Notes: a model not told the origin generated them from the letters alone. Shown: positions 35,251 through 46,784, counted from the stretch's first letter. The stretch is 64,000 nt of DNA from Lichenostomus cassidix (GCA_008360975.2 VLJF02000777.1:232344-296343); one strand, 5' to 3'. Translations and numbers: made by a program.

Positions 35251-36000
35251 AGCTTTGGGGTTCAGCCCCCATCTCCAGTGGGGTTTTTTGGGGAAGAGCA
35301 CGGAAAGATGAAAATCACAGAATTTTGTGGGATTTTTTCTGGAGAACTCAGAGAAAGGATCTTTCTACCCAAAGTGAAGCTGCACGGGGTCAGAGTCCTG
35401 CTGATCCCAAAAATCCCAAAAATCCCAAAAATCCCAAAAATCCCGTTCCTAACCCCAGTTTTGGGGTCTGACCCCACTGACAGCATCTCTGTGAGCCACC
35501 AGGATCCCATAATGGATATAGGGGAATTTGGGGTGGGAAATGGGTCTGGTTGAGTTCTACCCCATAGATCCAGAAACAGAAAATCCTATTCACAAATTGC
35601 TGATCCCAAACCCCAAAAATCCCATTCCCAGCCCCAGTTTGGGGTCTGACCCCATTGAAAACATCCCTGTGAGCCACCAAGATCCCATAAAGGATATAGG
35701 GGATTTTGGGGAGGGAAAATTTGGGGAGGATCTCCCCCTCTGCCGTATGGATCCAGACCTGGAAGATCCTATTCACAAATTGCTGATCCCAAACCCCAAA
35801 AATCCCATTCCCAGCCCCGGTTTTGGGATCTGACCCCATTGACAGCATCCCTGTGAGTCGCCAGGATCCCATAATGGATATAGGGGATTTGGGGCAGGAA
35901 AAGGGGATTCTCAGGGCTTTACCCCATAGATCCAAACCCAGAAAATCCCATTCACCACCTGCCGATCCCAAAGCATTCCCAGATCCTACAAACCCGAAAT
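35251..36000. repeat. ~180-bp tandem unit, 3 copies
   Basis: GGGGTCTGACCCCACTGACA or a close variant begins at about 35463, 35641 and 35825. Each is followed by GAGCCACCAGGATCCCATAA, TGGATATAGGGGATTT and CCCAAACCCCAAAAATCCCA. A fourth partial copy lies at 37131-37210, beyond the hexamer array. The first 200 bp (35251-35460) is unique DNA with a short AAATCCC tract. From 36001 to 36195 the sequence is unique. Confidence 0.85.
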
Positions 36001-36195
36001 CCGGGAATGGATTTCACGCCCAGCGTGAGCAAATCGTCTCCAGGGGAAGGAAACAAACAAAAAAAGAGAAATAAAAAAATGAAATACAAAAGTGCAGAAT
36101 GTGAGTGGAAAATCCTTCGGAAATGGAATTTTTTTCCCTTTGTTTTGATAATTGCTGAGCGGCTCTGAGTTGTTGATGTTGGGTTTTGTAAGGTG

Positions 36196-37130
36196 TCAGG
36201 GGACTCTCCTGATCCCGATCCCGATCCTGATCCCAATCCTGATCCCGATCCTGATCCCGATCCTGATTACGATCCCAATCCTGATCCTGATCCCGATCCC
36301 GATCCTGATCCCAATCCCAGTCTGATCCTGATCCTGGTCCCGATCCTGATCCCAATCCTGATCCTGATCCCAATCCCGATCCCGATCCTGATCCTGATCC
36401 CAATCCTGATCCTGATCCCAATCCTGATCCCGATCCTGATCCTGATCCCGATCCCGATCCTGATCCTGATCCTGATCCCAATCCTGATCCTGATCCTGAT
36501 CCTGATCCCAATCCTGATCCTGATCCTGATCCTGATCCCAATCCCGATCCCGATCCTGATCCTGATCCTGATCCCGATCCTGATCCCAATCCCAATCCTG
36601 ATCCTGATCCTGATCCTGATCCCAATCCTGATCCTGATCCTGATCCTGATCCCAATCCCGATCCCGATCCTGATCCTGATCCTGATCCCGATCCTGATCC
36701 TGATCCCAATCCCGATCCCGATCCTGATCCTGATCCCGATCCTGATCCTGATCTCAATCCCAATCCTGATCCCAATCCTGATCCCGATCCCAATCCCGAT
36801 CCCGATCTTGATCCTGATCCCAATCCCGATCCTGATCCCAATCCTGATCCCGATTCTGATCCCAATCCCAATCCCGATCCCGACCTTGATCCTGATCCTG
36901 ATCCTGATCCCTATGCTGATCCCAATCCCGATCCTGATCCTGAACCCAATCCTGATACTGATCCCAATCCCAATCCTGATCCCAATCCCAATCTCGATCC
37001 TGATCCTGATCCTGATCCCAATCCTGATCTCGATCCCAATCTCAATCCCAATCCCAATCTCGATCCCAATCCTGACCCTGATCCTGATCCCAATCTCGAT
37101 CCCAATCCTGATCCCAATCCCCTTTTCACC
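36196..37130. repeat. (GATCCY/AATCCC)n hexanucleotide array, ~155 copies
   Basis: GATCCT, GATCCC and AATCCC hexamers follow each other with little interruption, with a GATC site in most of them. Block patterns such as GATCCTGATCCTGATCCCAA recur. Five of the six frames are open (Asp-Pro, Ile-Leu/Pro, and on the minus strand Gly-Ser, Asp-Gln/Arg and Ile-Arg/Gly dipeptides). The sixth meets TGA in every CCTGAT. No start codon context or promoter suggests a protein. Confidence 0.97.
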
Positions 37131-37210
37131 CCCAGTTTGGGGTCTGACCCCACTGACACCATCCCTGGGGGTCACCAGGATCCCATAACGGCTATAGGGG
37201 ATTTTGGGGG
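37131..37210. repeat. displaced fourth copy of the ~180-bp unit
   Basis: GTTTGGGGTCTGACCCCACT, CCATCCCTGGGGGTCACCAG and GATCCCATAACGGCTATAGG match the unit at 35251-36000. Its separation by the hexamer array suggests that array expanded from a GATCCC run inside the unit. Confidence 0.85.
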
Positions 37211-37392
37211 CAGGGGAGGAGGAGGAGGAGGAAGAGGAGGAGGAAGAGGAGGAAGAGGATGAGGAGGAGGATGAGGAGGATGGGGAGGAGGAGGAGGAAG
37301 AGGAGGAAGATGAGGAGGAGGAGGAGGATGGGGAGGAGGAGGAGGAGGAGGAGGAGGAGAAGGAAGAGGAGGAGGAGGAGGAGGAGGAAGGC
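37211..37392. repeat. (GAG/GAA)n purine tract, ~180 bp
   Basis: GGAGGAGGAAGAGGAGGAGG with a few GAT and TGGG interruptions. It encodes poly-Glu on the plus strand and is homopurine apart from six or seven T residues, so triplex or G-rich structure is possible. The following 150 bp (37393-37540) opens with GGCACCGAA in three copies and is otherwise unique. Confidence 0.95.
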
Positions 37393-37540
37393 ACCGAAGG
37401 CACCGAAGGCACCAGCGCGATGTCCTTGAGTGTCCTTCAGAGGTTTCGCTGCTCCCGCGGCTGGGAGCGAGCGGCTTTGATCGCCGAGAGGGGAGAGGGG
37501 AGAGGGAGCAGGAACGGGGGAAGGAGGGGACAGTGCCACC

Positions 37541-38190
37541 CCCATCCCTGACAGGACCTGGAGAGAATGGAGGAGACACTGCCACACCCATCCCTGACAG
37601 GACCTGGGGACCCTTTGGAGGGGAGCAGGAACAGGGACACGGAGGGAACAGAACCACAGCCATCCCTGACAGGACCTGGAGAGAATGGAGGGGACAGAGC
37701 CACAGCCATCCCTGACAGGACCTGGGGACCTTTGGAGGGGACAGAGCCACAGCCATCCCTGACAGGACCTGGGGACCTTTGGAGGGGACACTGCCACACC
37801 CATTCCTGACAGCACCTGGAGAGCCTGGAGGGGACATTGCCACACCCATCCCTGACAGGACCTGGGGACCCTTTGGAGGTGAAAGAACCACAGCCATGCC
37901 TGACAGGACCTGGGGACCCTGGAGGGGACATTGTCACATTCATCCCTGACAGGACCTGGGAACCCTTTGGAGAGGATCGCCCATCCCTGGCAGGACCTGC
38001 AGAGCCTTTGGAGGTGACAAGAGCCACACCCATCCCTGACAGGACCTGGGGACACAGAGGGGACACTGCCACACCCATCCCTGACAGGACCCAAAGAGCC
38101 TTTGGAGGTGACAGAACCACACCCATCCCTGGCAGGACCTGGAGAGCCTTTGCAGAGGATCACCCATCCCTGACAGGACCTGGGGACACA
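37541..38190. repeat. CATCCCTGACAGGACCTGG array, ~13 copies
   Basis: The constant core CCATCCCTGACAGGACCTGG is joined to variable linkers (GGACCCTTTGGAGGGGACAG, AGAGAATGGAGGGGACA, AGAGCCTTTGGAGGTGACA). Unit length therefore ranges from about 45 to 65 bp. Each linker brings in a GGGGACA or GGTGACA word. Confidence 0.93.
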
Positions 38191-38620
38191 CACAGAGATG
38201 GACACTGAGATGGACACAGATGGACACAGAGATGGACACAGAGATGGACACACAGGGAGATGGACACACGTGGAGATGGACATGGAGGGCGATGGACATG
38301 GAGATGGACACGGAGATGGACACGAAGGGCGATGGACACAGAGATGGACACACAAGGAGATGGACATGGAGATGGATGGACACAGGGAGATGGATACACA
38401 CAGAGATGGACACTGAGATGGACACAGAGATGGACACACTGAGATGGACACAGAGGGCGATGGACACGGAGATGGACACGAAGACGGACACAGAGATGGA
38501 CACACTGAGATGGACACAGAGATGGACACACTGAGATGGACACGGAGGGTGATGGACATGGAGGGCGATGGACACAGAGATGGACACACATGGAGATGGA
38601 CATGGAGATGGACACTCTGC
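38191..38620. repeat. 12-bp GATGGACACAGA array, ~35 copies
   Basis: GATGGACACAGA, GATGGACATGGA and GATGGACACACA alternate, all 12 bp or with 6-bp additions such as AGGGC. The period keeps all frames open; the plus strand reads MDTEMDTEMDT. Confidence 0.95.
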
Positions 38621-39044
38621 TCCCTCCCTGCCACCTTCCCCCGAGCTCCCTCTCCCTCACCACCAGCCAGGCAGGCAGGCAGGCAGGGAGATGCTGTATT
38701 TTTGGGAGATTTGGGGGAAATTCTGGCGGATTGGGATCCAAACTCCGGGTTTGGGAATGAGCTCTGGAATTCCCGAGGGTTGATCCCGAGCTCCCTCTCC
38801 CTCATCACCAGCCAGGGACACAGGGAGAGAGGGAGTTGCTGTATTTTTCCACGTGTGAAGATCCCAAGTGACACTTTTCCCGGTGTCCCCTCGCGGCGAG
38901 GTGTGGGTTCATCTCCATCCCACCAGCCAGCCGGACAAACCCTGACAGCGTTCCCCGAAAATCCCCCGGGAGATGGGAATTCATCCCGGGAGGGAAGGAA
39001 CTCGCAGGGGGTGGTTTCACAGCTTGTGGCTGCTGAGAGATGGG
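38621..39044. other. unique DNA with a ~145-bp internal duplication
   Basis: GAGCTCCCTCTCCCTCA with CACCAGCCAGG and TGCTGTATTTTT is found at about 38643 and again at 38788. The first copy carries a small GGCA tetramer tract. The rest holds CGCGGCGAGG-type CpG sequence but no supported exon. Confidence 0.6.
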
Positions 39045-39965
39045 ATTTGGGATAATTGGGATGATTGGGATAATTGGGATGATTGGGATTTGGGATTGGG
39101 ATTGGAACTGGGATTGGATAATTGGGATTGGGATGGGAATGGGAACTGCAATTGGGACTTGAGATTGGGATTGGAATTGGGATTTGAACTGGGATTGGAT
39201 AATTGGGATTGGGATTGGGATTGGGATTGGGATTGGGATTGGGATTGGGATTGGGATTGGGATTGGGATGGGAACTGCAATTGGGATTGGGGATTGGGAT
39301 TGGGATTGGGGATTGGGATTGGAATTGGAATTGGGATTGGAATGGGGATTGGGATTGGAATTGGGATTTGGGATTGGGATTGGAATGGGGATTGGAATTG
39401 GGATTGGATAATTGGGATTGGGATAGGAACTGCAATTGGGATTTGGGATTGGAATTGGGATTGGGATGGGGATTGGAACTGGGATTGGGATTGGGATTGG
39501 GATTGGGATTGAATGATTGGGATTGGGATTGGGATGGGAACTGCAATTGGGGTTTGGGATTGGAATTGGGATTGGGATCAGGCTTTGGGATTTGGGATTT
39601 TTAATTGGAATTGGGATTTGGGATTTTTAATTGGAATTGGGATGGGAACTGGGATTGGGGCTGGGATTGGAACTGGGATTGGGGTTGGGGTTGGGATTGG
39701 GATGGGGATTGGGATTGGAACTGGGATTGGATAATTGGGATTGGGATGGGAACTGCAATTGGGATTTGGGATTGGAATTGGGATTGGGATGGGGATTGGA
39801 ATTGGGATTGGGATTTGAACTGGGATTGGATAATTGGGATTGGGATTGGGATGGGAACTGCAATTGGGATTTGGGATTGGGATTGGAATTGGGATTGGAA
39901 TGGGGATTGGGATTGCGATTGGAACTGGGATTGGGATTGCGATTGGAACTGGGATTGGGGTTCCA
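39045..39965. repeat. (GGGATT)n hexanucleotide array, 0.92 kb
   Basis: GGGATT dominates, with GGAATT, GGGATG and GGATAATT variants and a GGGAACTGCAATTGGGATTT marker near 39140, 39265, 39425, 39535, 39747 and 39850. GGGATT is not a rotation of the vertebrate telomere TTAGGG. Runs such as GGGATTGGGATTGGGATTGG satisfy the G-quadruplex rule on the plus strand. It is the reverse complement of the AATCCC component of the 36.2-37.1 kb array. Confidence 0.97.
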
Positions 39966-41375
39966 CTGCCATATTTCCCAGTTTGGAACTGGGATTCAGC
40001 CACCACAATTCCCAGTTTGAAATTGGAATTCATCTCCCAAATTTCCCATTTTGGAGCTGCAATTCAACTCCCACATTTCCCAGTTTGGAACTGGAATTCA
40101 ACCACCACAACTCCCAGTTTGGAACTGGAATTGAGCTCCCAGATTTCCCAGTTTGCAACTGGAATTCAGCCACCACATTTCCCAGTCTGGAACTGGAACT
40201 CCTCTGCCAGATTTCCCAGTTTGGAACTGGAATTCAGCCACCATGTTTCCCAGTTTGCAACTGGTATTACACTGCCATATTTCCCAGTTTGGAGCTAGAT
40301 TTCAACCACCACAATTCCCGGTTTGAAACTGGAGTTCCTGTGCCACAATTCCCAGTTTGGAACTGGAATTCATCCACCCCATTTCCCAGTGTGGAACTGG
40401 GATTCAACTCCCAGATTTCCCAGTTTGCAGCTGGGATTCAACCACCCCATTTCCCAGTTTGGAACTGGAATTCCTCTGCCAGATTTCCCACTTTGCAGCT
40501 GGAATTCAGCAGCCAAATTTACCAGCTTGAAATTGGAATTCAGCTTCCACAATTCCCAGTTTGGAACTGGAATTCCTCTCCCACAATTCCCAGTTTGAAA
40601 TGGGAATTCCTCTCCCACAATTCCCAGTTTGGAGCTGGGATTCAGCTACCACCTTCCCCAGTTTGCAGCTGGGTTTCAACCACCACAATTCCCAGTTTGA
40701 AACTGGAATTCCTCTGCCACATTTCTCAGTCTGGAGCTGGGATTCCTCTGCCGCAATTCCCAGTTTGGAACTGGAATTCAGCCACCACAATTCCCAGTTT
40801 GGAGCTGGGATTCAGCTACCACCTTCCCCAGTTTGCAGCTGGGATTCAACCACCACAATTCCCAGTTTGCAACTGGAATTCAGCCACCACATTTCCCAGT
40901 TTGCAGCTGGAATTCAGCAGCCAAATTTACCAGCTTGAAATTGGAATTCAGCTCCCAAAATTCCCAGTTTGGAACTGGAATTCCTCCGCCACATTTCCCA
41001 GTTTGGAACTGGGATTCAACGACCACAATTCCCAGTTTGGAGCTGGAATTCAGTCACAACATATCCCAGTTTACTCCCGAGTTTCAACCATCACAATTCC
41101 CAATTTGGAACTGGGATTCAGCTCCCACATTTCCCAGTTTGAAACTGGAATTCAACTCCCACATTCCCCAATTTAGAGATGGAATTTCTCTGCCACAATT
41201 CCCAGTTTGGAACTGGGATACAACCACCACCATTCCCAGTTTGGAACTGGAATTCCTCTTCCACATTTCCCAGTCTGGAGCTGGGATTCCTCTGCCACCT
41301 TCCCCAGTTTGGAACTGGAATTCAGGCACCACAATTCCCAGTTTGGAACTGGAATCCACCACAATTCCCAGTTTG
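39966..41375. repeat. 34-bp minisatellite with a perfect hairpin per unit, ~41 copies
   Basis: The spacing of CCCAGTTTGG is 34 bp (39977, 40011, 40045). The unit is TTCCCAGTTTGGAACTGGAA then TTCAGCCACCACAA, with variable last third. CCAGTT-TGG-AACTGG is a perfect 6-bp stem with a 3-base loop in most copies, and GAATTC follows in many. Because 34 is not a multiple of three, each open frame has a 34-residue super-repeat. Confidence 0.95.
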
Positions 41376-41735
41376 GGGATCCAGCCACCCCACTCCCCAC
41401 CCCAAAACCCTTTCCCCATCCCAACCCTCCTTCTCCTCCTCAATCAGAACATTCCAGAACAACAACCAACCCCGCAGGGTTTGTCCTCCTCCTTCCCTTC
41501 CCTCCCACCCTCCCCTTCTGTCGAGATGAATTCTGATTAAAAAATAAAATTAAAATCCTTTCGTTTGCAGGAATTCTGAAAGTGGAAAGGGAGCAGAGGG
41601 AGGGAGGGAAGGAAATCCTGCTGACGGGGAAGTTTTATTGTCCCTGGAGGGTGGAGAGAGAAATTTGGGAGGTTTCAGAGGGAATGGGAGAGATGAGAGC
41701 TGTGGAGGGGTGGAGAAGCTGCGGGGGAAGGGGGA
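41376..41735. other. unique DNA
   Basis: Complex sequence ending in purine-rich DNA. TCCTTTCGTTTGCAG followed by GAATTCTG near 41556-41572 fits a splice acceptor, but the plus-strand frame after it shows no recognised protein. No gene is called. Confidence 0.4.
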
Positions 41736-43215
41736 TGGGAAATGGGGAATAATGGGAAATGGGAAATAATGGGGAATGGGAATGGGAAATGGGGAATGGG
41801 AAATGGGAATGGGAAATGGGGAATAATGGGAAATTATGGGAAATGGGATGGGAAATGGGATGGGATGGGAAATGGGAAATGGGAAATGGGATTGATGGGT
41901 AATGAGAAGTGGGGTATGGGAAATGGGAAATGGGGAATAATGGGAAATTATGGGAAATGGGATGGGAAATGGGAAGTGGGAAGTGGGAAATGGAATTGGA
42001 CGGGATAATGGGATGGGATAATGGGAAATGGGAAATGAGTAATGGGAAATGGGAAATAATGGGAAATGGGAAATGAGTAATGGGAAATGGGAAATAATGG
42101 GAAATGGGGTTGATGGGAAATGGGATTGATGGGAAATGGGATAACGGGATGGATGAGAAATGGGAAATGGGAAGTGGGAAATGGAATGGGATGGGATAAT
42201 GGGATGGGTTGGAATGGGAAATGGGAAATGAGTAATGGGAAATGGGAAATGGGAAATGGGATGGGAAATGGGAAATGGGAAATGGGATAATGGGATGGGA
42301 TAATGGGATTGATGGGAAATGGGATAATGGGATGGATGAGAAATGGGAAATGGGAAATGGGATATGGAAAATGGGATACAGGAAGTGGGAAATGGGAAAT
42401 GGGAAATAATGGGAAATGGGAAATGGGAAATAATGGGAAATGGGAAATAATGGGAAATGGGAAATGGGAAAGGGGAAATGGGAAATGGAAAATAATGGGA
42501 AATGGGGAAAGGGAAATGGGATATGGGAAATAATGGGATAATGGGAGATGGGATGGGGGATGGGAAATGGGAAATGGGAAATGGGAAATGGGAAATGGGA
42601 AATGGGATGGGATAATGGGAAATAATGGGAAATAATGGGAAATGGGATGGGAAATGGGAAATGTTATGGGGTGGGATGGGAAATAATGGGGAATGGGATT
42701 GATGGGAAATAATGGGAAATAATGGGAAATGGGATATGGAAAATGGGATACAGGAAGTGGGAAATGGGAAATAATGGGATGGGATAATGGGATAATGGGA
42801 TAATGGGATGGGAAATGGGAGATGAGAAATGGGATGGGAAAGGGGAAATGGGAATGGGAAATAATGAGAAATGGGAAATGGGGAATGGGATTGATGGGGA
42901 ATGGGAAATGGGAAATGGGATAGGATAATTGGATGGGAAATGGGAAATGGGATTGATGAGAAATGGGATTGATGGGAAATGGGAAATGGAAAACAGGATG
43001 GGATCAGAAATGGGAAATGGGATGGGATGGGATGGGATGGGAAATGGGAAATAATGCAAAATAGGAAATAGGAAATGGGGTGGGAGCTGGGAAATGGGAT
43101 GGGAAATGGGAAATGGGATAATGGGATGGGAAATGGGAAATTGCAAACAGCAAACGGGATGGGATGGGATGGGATGGGAAATGGGAGACGGGATATGGGA
43201 AATGGGATGGGAGCG
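41736..43215. repeat. (GGGAAAT)n heptanucleotide-based array, 1.48 kb
   Basis: GGGAAAT units are mixed with GGGATGGGAT, AATAATGGG and GGGATTGATGGGAAAT. The plus strand is nearly free of C. Block duplications are visible, such as GGATATGGAAAATGGGATAC at about 42360 and 42732. Related to the CATTCC array (11371-13195) in the opposite orientation, through GGGAATG words. Confidence 0.95.
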
Positions 43216-43450
43216 GGGCTGAGGGCTCCCCAAGCCATGAAAATCCTCCTGGGGACAGATTTGGGGACAGATTTGGGGTTTTTCCCAAAGCTCTGTGTGA
43301 GGTGGGGAGAGGCAGCAGCTCCCTCAGGGGTTCAGACCCTCCTGGCCGAGGCTCTGTGGGTTTGGGATCCAAAAATCCCACAAAGTTCGAGGTGCAGCCT
43401 CTGCTCTCCACCCCGGGGGGCTCAGGCCTGGAGTTCTGTGGGATCACGGA

Positions 43451-43825
43451 ATGGGATTTGGGATCTTCCAGATGGGTTTGGGATCTCCAGATAGATTTGG
43501 GATCCCCAGATGGATTTGGGATCCCCAGATGCATTTGGGATCCTCCAGCCAGATTTGGGAATCTCCAGACAGATTTAGGATCCTCCAGATGGATTTAGGA
43601 TCTCCAGACATATTTGGGATCCTCCAGACAGATTTTGGAACTCCAGATGGATTTGGGATCCTCCAGATGGATTTAGGATCCTCCAGCCAGATTTAGGATC
43701 CCCAGCCAGATTTGGGATTCCCAGACAGATTTGGGATCATCCAGATGGATTTAGGATCCTCCAGATGGATTTAGGATCCCCAGATGGATTTGGGATCCTC
43801 CAGATGGATTTAGGATTCCCCAAAC
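43451..43825. repeat. ~20-bp GGATTTGGGATCCTCCAGAT array, ~18 copies
   Basis: Units of 19-22 bp are built on CCAGATGGATTTGGGATC. The 235 bp before it (43216-43450) is unique apart from a GGGGACAGATTT doublet at about 43252-43275. Confidence 0.93.
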
Positions 43826-44110
43826 CACGGGGAATCCCAAATCCCAAACCCCACCAGAGCGGGATCCCATTTCCCACCTCGGGGTGAGTTAATCATGAAA
43901 ATAATAAATAATAACCACTAAAGAGAATAAAACATAAAGAATAAAGAAAGAAGAATAAAGAGAATAAATGATAAAGAGAATGGAGAGTTCCATTATTCCA
44001 GTTCTGGGGACATTATTCGGGCTCTGGGGACATTTTTCCATCTCTGGGGACATTATTCCAACACTCAGGACATTATTCCAGCTCTGGGGATGATTCCAGC
44101 ACCAGGAACT
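43826..44110. other. AT-rich DNA with a short CTCTGGGGACATTATTCCA repeat
   Basis: About 43890-43985 is rich in AATAAA-type words (GAATAAAGAGAATAAATGAT). From 43985 to 44100, CTGGGGACATTATTCCAG recurs about four times at about 29-bp spacing. No gene is seen. Confidence 0.7.
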
Positions 44111-46015
44111 GAGAAAAACCTTGGAAAACCGATTTATCCCAAAGCACAAAATCTTAGAGAACTGGCTTATCCCAAAACACAAAATCCTGGAAAATCGATT
44201 TATCTCAAAGCACAAAATCTTGGATAACTGGCTTATCTCAAACACAAAATCCTGGAAAATCAACTTGTCCCAAAGCACAAAATTTAGGAAAATTGACTTA
44301 TCCCAAACCAAAAATCTTGGAAAATCGACTTATCCCAAAACACAAAACCTTGGAGAATCGGCTTATCCTAAAACACAAAATCCTGGAAAATCGACTTGTC
44401 CCAAAACACAAAATTTAGGAAAATTGATTTATCCCAAAACAAAAAATCCTGGAGAACTGGCTTATCCTAAAACACAAAATCTGGGATAACTGACTTATCC
44501 CAAAGCACAAATGTTGGAGAACAGGCTTATCCTAAAACACAAAATGTTCGAAAATCGATTTATCCCAAAGCACAAAACCTTGGAGAACTGACTTGTCCCA
44601 AAGCACAAATGTTGGAGAACTGACTTATCCTAAAACACAAAATTTTGGAAAATCGACTTGTCCCAAAGCACAAAATTTAGGAAAATTTACTTATCCCAAA
44701 GCCCAAAACCTTGGATAACCAACTTATCCCAAAGCACGAAATCTTGGAAAACTAGCTTATCTCAAAACACAAAATCCTGGAAAATCGACTTATCCCAAAG
44801 CACAAAACCTTGGAGAACTGACTTATCCCAAAGCACAAAATCTTGGAAAATCAACTTATCCCAAAACACAAAATCCTGGAAAACTGACTTATCCCAAAGC
44901 ACAAAATGTTGGAAAATCGACTTATCCCAAAGCATAAATGTTGGAGAACTGGCTTATCCCAAAACACAAAATCTTGGAAAATCGACTTAACCCAAAACAC
45001 GAAATCCTGGAAAATTGATTTATCCCAAAGCACAAAATCTTGGAGAACTGACTTATCCCAAAGCATAAATGTTGGAGAAGAGGCTTATCCTAAAACACAA
45101 AATTTTGGAAAATCGACTTGTCCCAAAGCACAAAATTTAGGAAAGTTTACTTATCCCAAAGCCCAAAACCTTGGATAACTGACTTATCCCAAAGCATGAA
45201 ATCTTGGAGAAACGGCTTATCCTAAACCACAAAATCCTGGAAAACTGACTTGTCCCAAAGCACAAATCTTGGAAAACTGACTTGTCCCAAAGCCCAAAAC
45301 CTTGGATAACTGGATAACCTCTCCAGCAATATGTTGGAGAACTGACTTATCCCAAAACACAAAACCTTGAGAAATTGATTTATCCCAAAACCGAAACCTT
45401 GGAGAACTGACTTATCCCAAAGCACAAAATCTTGGAGAAACGGCTTATTCCAGAACACAAAATCTTGGAAAATTGACTTATCCCAAAGCACAAAGTGTTG
45501 GAAAATTGACTTATCCCAAAGCACAAAATCTTGGAGAACTGGTTTATCCCAAAACACAAAATCCTGGAGAACTGACTTGTCCCAAAGCACAAAATTTAGG
45601 AAAATTGACTTGTCCCAAAACACAAAATCTTGGAGAACCAGCTAATCCCAAAGCACAAAATCATGGGAAATCGACTTGTCCCAAAGCAGAAAACCTTGGA
45701 TAATTGACATCCCAAAACACAAAATCCTGGAAAACTGACTTATCCCAAAGCACAAAAGGTTGGAAAATCAACTTACCCCAAAACACAAAATCCTGGAGAA
45801 CTGGCTTATCCCGAAACACAAAATCTTGGAAAATTGATTTGTCCCAAACCACAAAATGTTGGAAAATCAACTTGTCCCAAAACCTTGGAAAACTGGCTTA
45901 TCCCAAAACACAAAATGCTGGAAAACTGACTTATCCCAAAACACAAAATCTTGGAAAATTGATTTGTCCCAAAACACAAAATCCTGGAAAACTGACTTAT
46001 CCCAAAACACAAAAT
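44111..46015. repeat. 33-bp ACTTATCCCAAAGCACAAAA minisatellite, ~58 copies
   Basis: The unit reads GACTTATCCCAAAGCACAAA then ATCTTGGAAAATC, 33 bp. Subtypes CTTGTCCC/CTTATCCC, CAAATGTTGG/CAAAATCCTGG and GAACTG/AAAATCG are mixed. The minus strand gives an 11-residue repeat (FGISQFSKILC). Segments near 44570-44740 and 45050-45190 are close block duplicates. Confidence 0.96.
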
Positions 46016-46079
46016 CCCTTTTCCATGAGGAAATTCCTGCTGATGTCCAACTGACCCTCCCTGGCACAGCCTGAGGCTC

Positions 46080-46350
46080 TTCCTGCTCCTCCTGTCCCCT
46101 GGAGCACAGCTGTCCCTCTGGCTGTCCCCTGGAGCACAGCTGTCCCTCTGGCTGTCCCCTGGAGCACAGCTGTCCCCTCCTGTCCCCTCCTGTCCCCTCC
46201 TGTCCCCTGGAGCACAGCTGTCCCCTCCTGTCCCCTCCTGTCCCCTGGAGCACAGCTGTCCCCCCGGCTGTCCCCCTGGCTGTCCCCTCAGCTGTCCCCC
46301 CCAGCTGTCCCCCCCCGGCTGTCCCCTCCTGTCCCCTCCTGCCAGCAGAG
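46080..46350. repeat. CTGTCCCCTGGAGCACAG array
   Basis: Units of about 30 bp (CCCTGGAGCACAGCTGTCCC) are mixed with short CCTGTCCCCT 10-mers and later CCCCCGGCTGTCCCC. About 15 sub-units. The minus strand is G-rich (GGGGACAG). Confidence 0.92.
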
Positions 46351-46399
46351 CCACCAGGTCCCCCTGATCCCCTTTTCTCCAGGAGCAACATTCCAACTC

Positions 46400-46740
46400 C
46401 CTCAGCTGCTCCTGGAGCTCCAAACCATTCCCAGTTCATTCCCAGTTCATTCCCAGTTCATTCCCAGTTCATTCCCAGTTCTCCAAACCATTCCCAGTTC
46501 AGTCCCAGTTCCACTCCTAGTTCTCCAAACCATTCCCAGTTCATTCCCAGTTCAATTCCCAGTGCTCCAAACCATTCCCCGTTCGATTCCCAGTGCTCCA
46601 AACCATTCCCAGTTCAGTCCCATCTTCATTCCCAGTTCTCCAGTTTCATTCCCAGTTCATTCCCAGTTCATTCCCAGTGCTCCAAACCATTCCCAGTTCA
46701 TTCCCAGTCCATTCCCAGTTCTCCAAACCTTTCCCATTTT
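46400..46740. repeat. 11-bp TTCCCAGTTCA array with CTCCAAACCA insertions
   Basis: TTCCCAGTTCA repeats 11 bp apart, interrupted by CCAGTTCTCCAAACCATTCC in regular fashion. About 25 copies. Confidence 0.93.
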
Positions 46741-46784
46741 GGGATCTCTCCCCCACCCTGTCACCCCCCGGAGGGACACGCCAC

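Noticed and set aside
33504..35301. Phe/Leu/Trp-rich frames that look like membrane proteins
   Set aside because: They are minus-strand translations of a 20-bp AACATCCCAAA repeat. The same kind of artefact appears at 48.0-49.3 and 63.0-63.5 kb.
36196..37130. CRISPR-like regular repeats
   Set aside because: Here and in the other arrays there are no unique spacers of constant length between identical repeats, and no cas genes; units are contiguous.
37192..39546. 784-codon open frame on the minus strand
   Set aside because: It crosses the GGGATT, GATGGACACAGA, CATCCCTGACAGG and GAG arrays, each contributing its own low-complexity peptide. No single protein would be built this way.
39045..39965. 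Interstitial telomere
   Set aside because: The hexamer is GGGATT, which is not a rotation of TTAGGG or CCCTAA.
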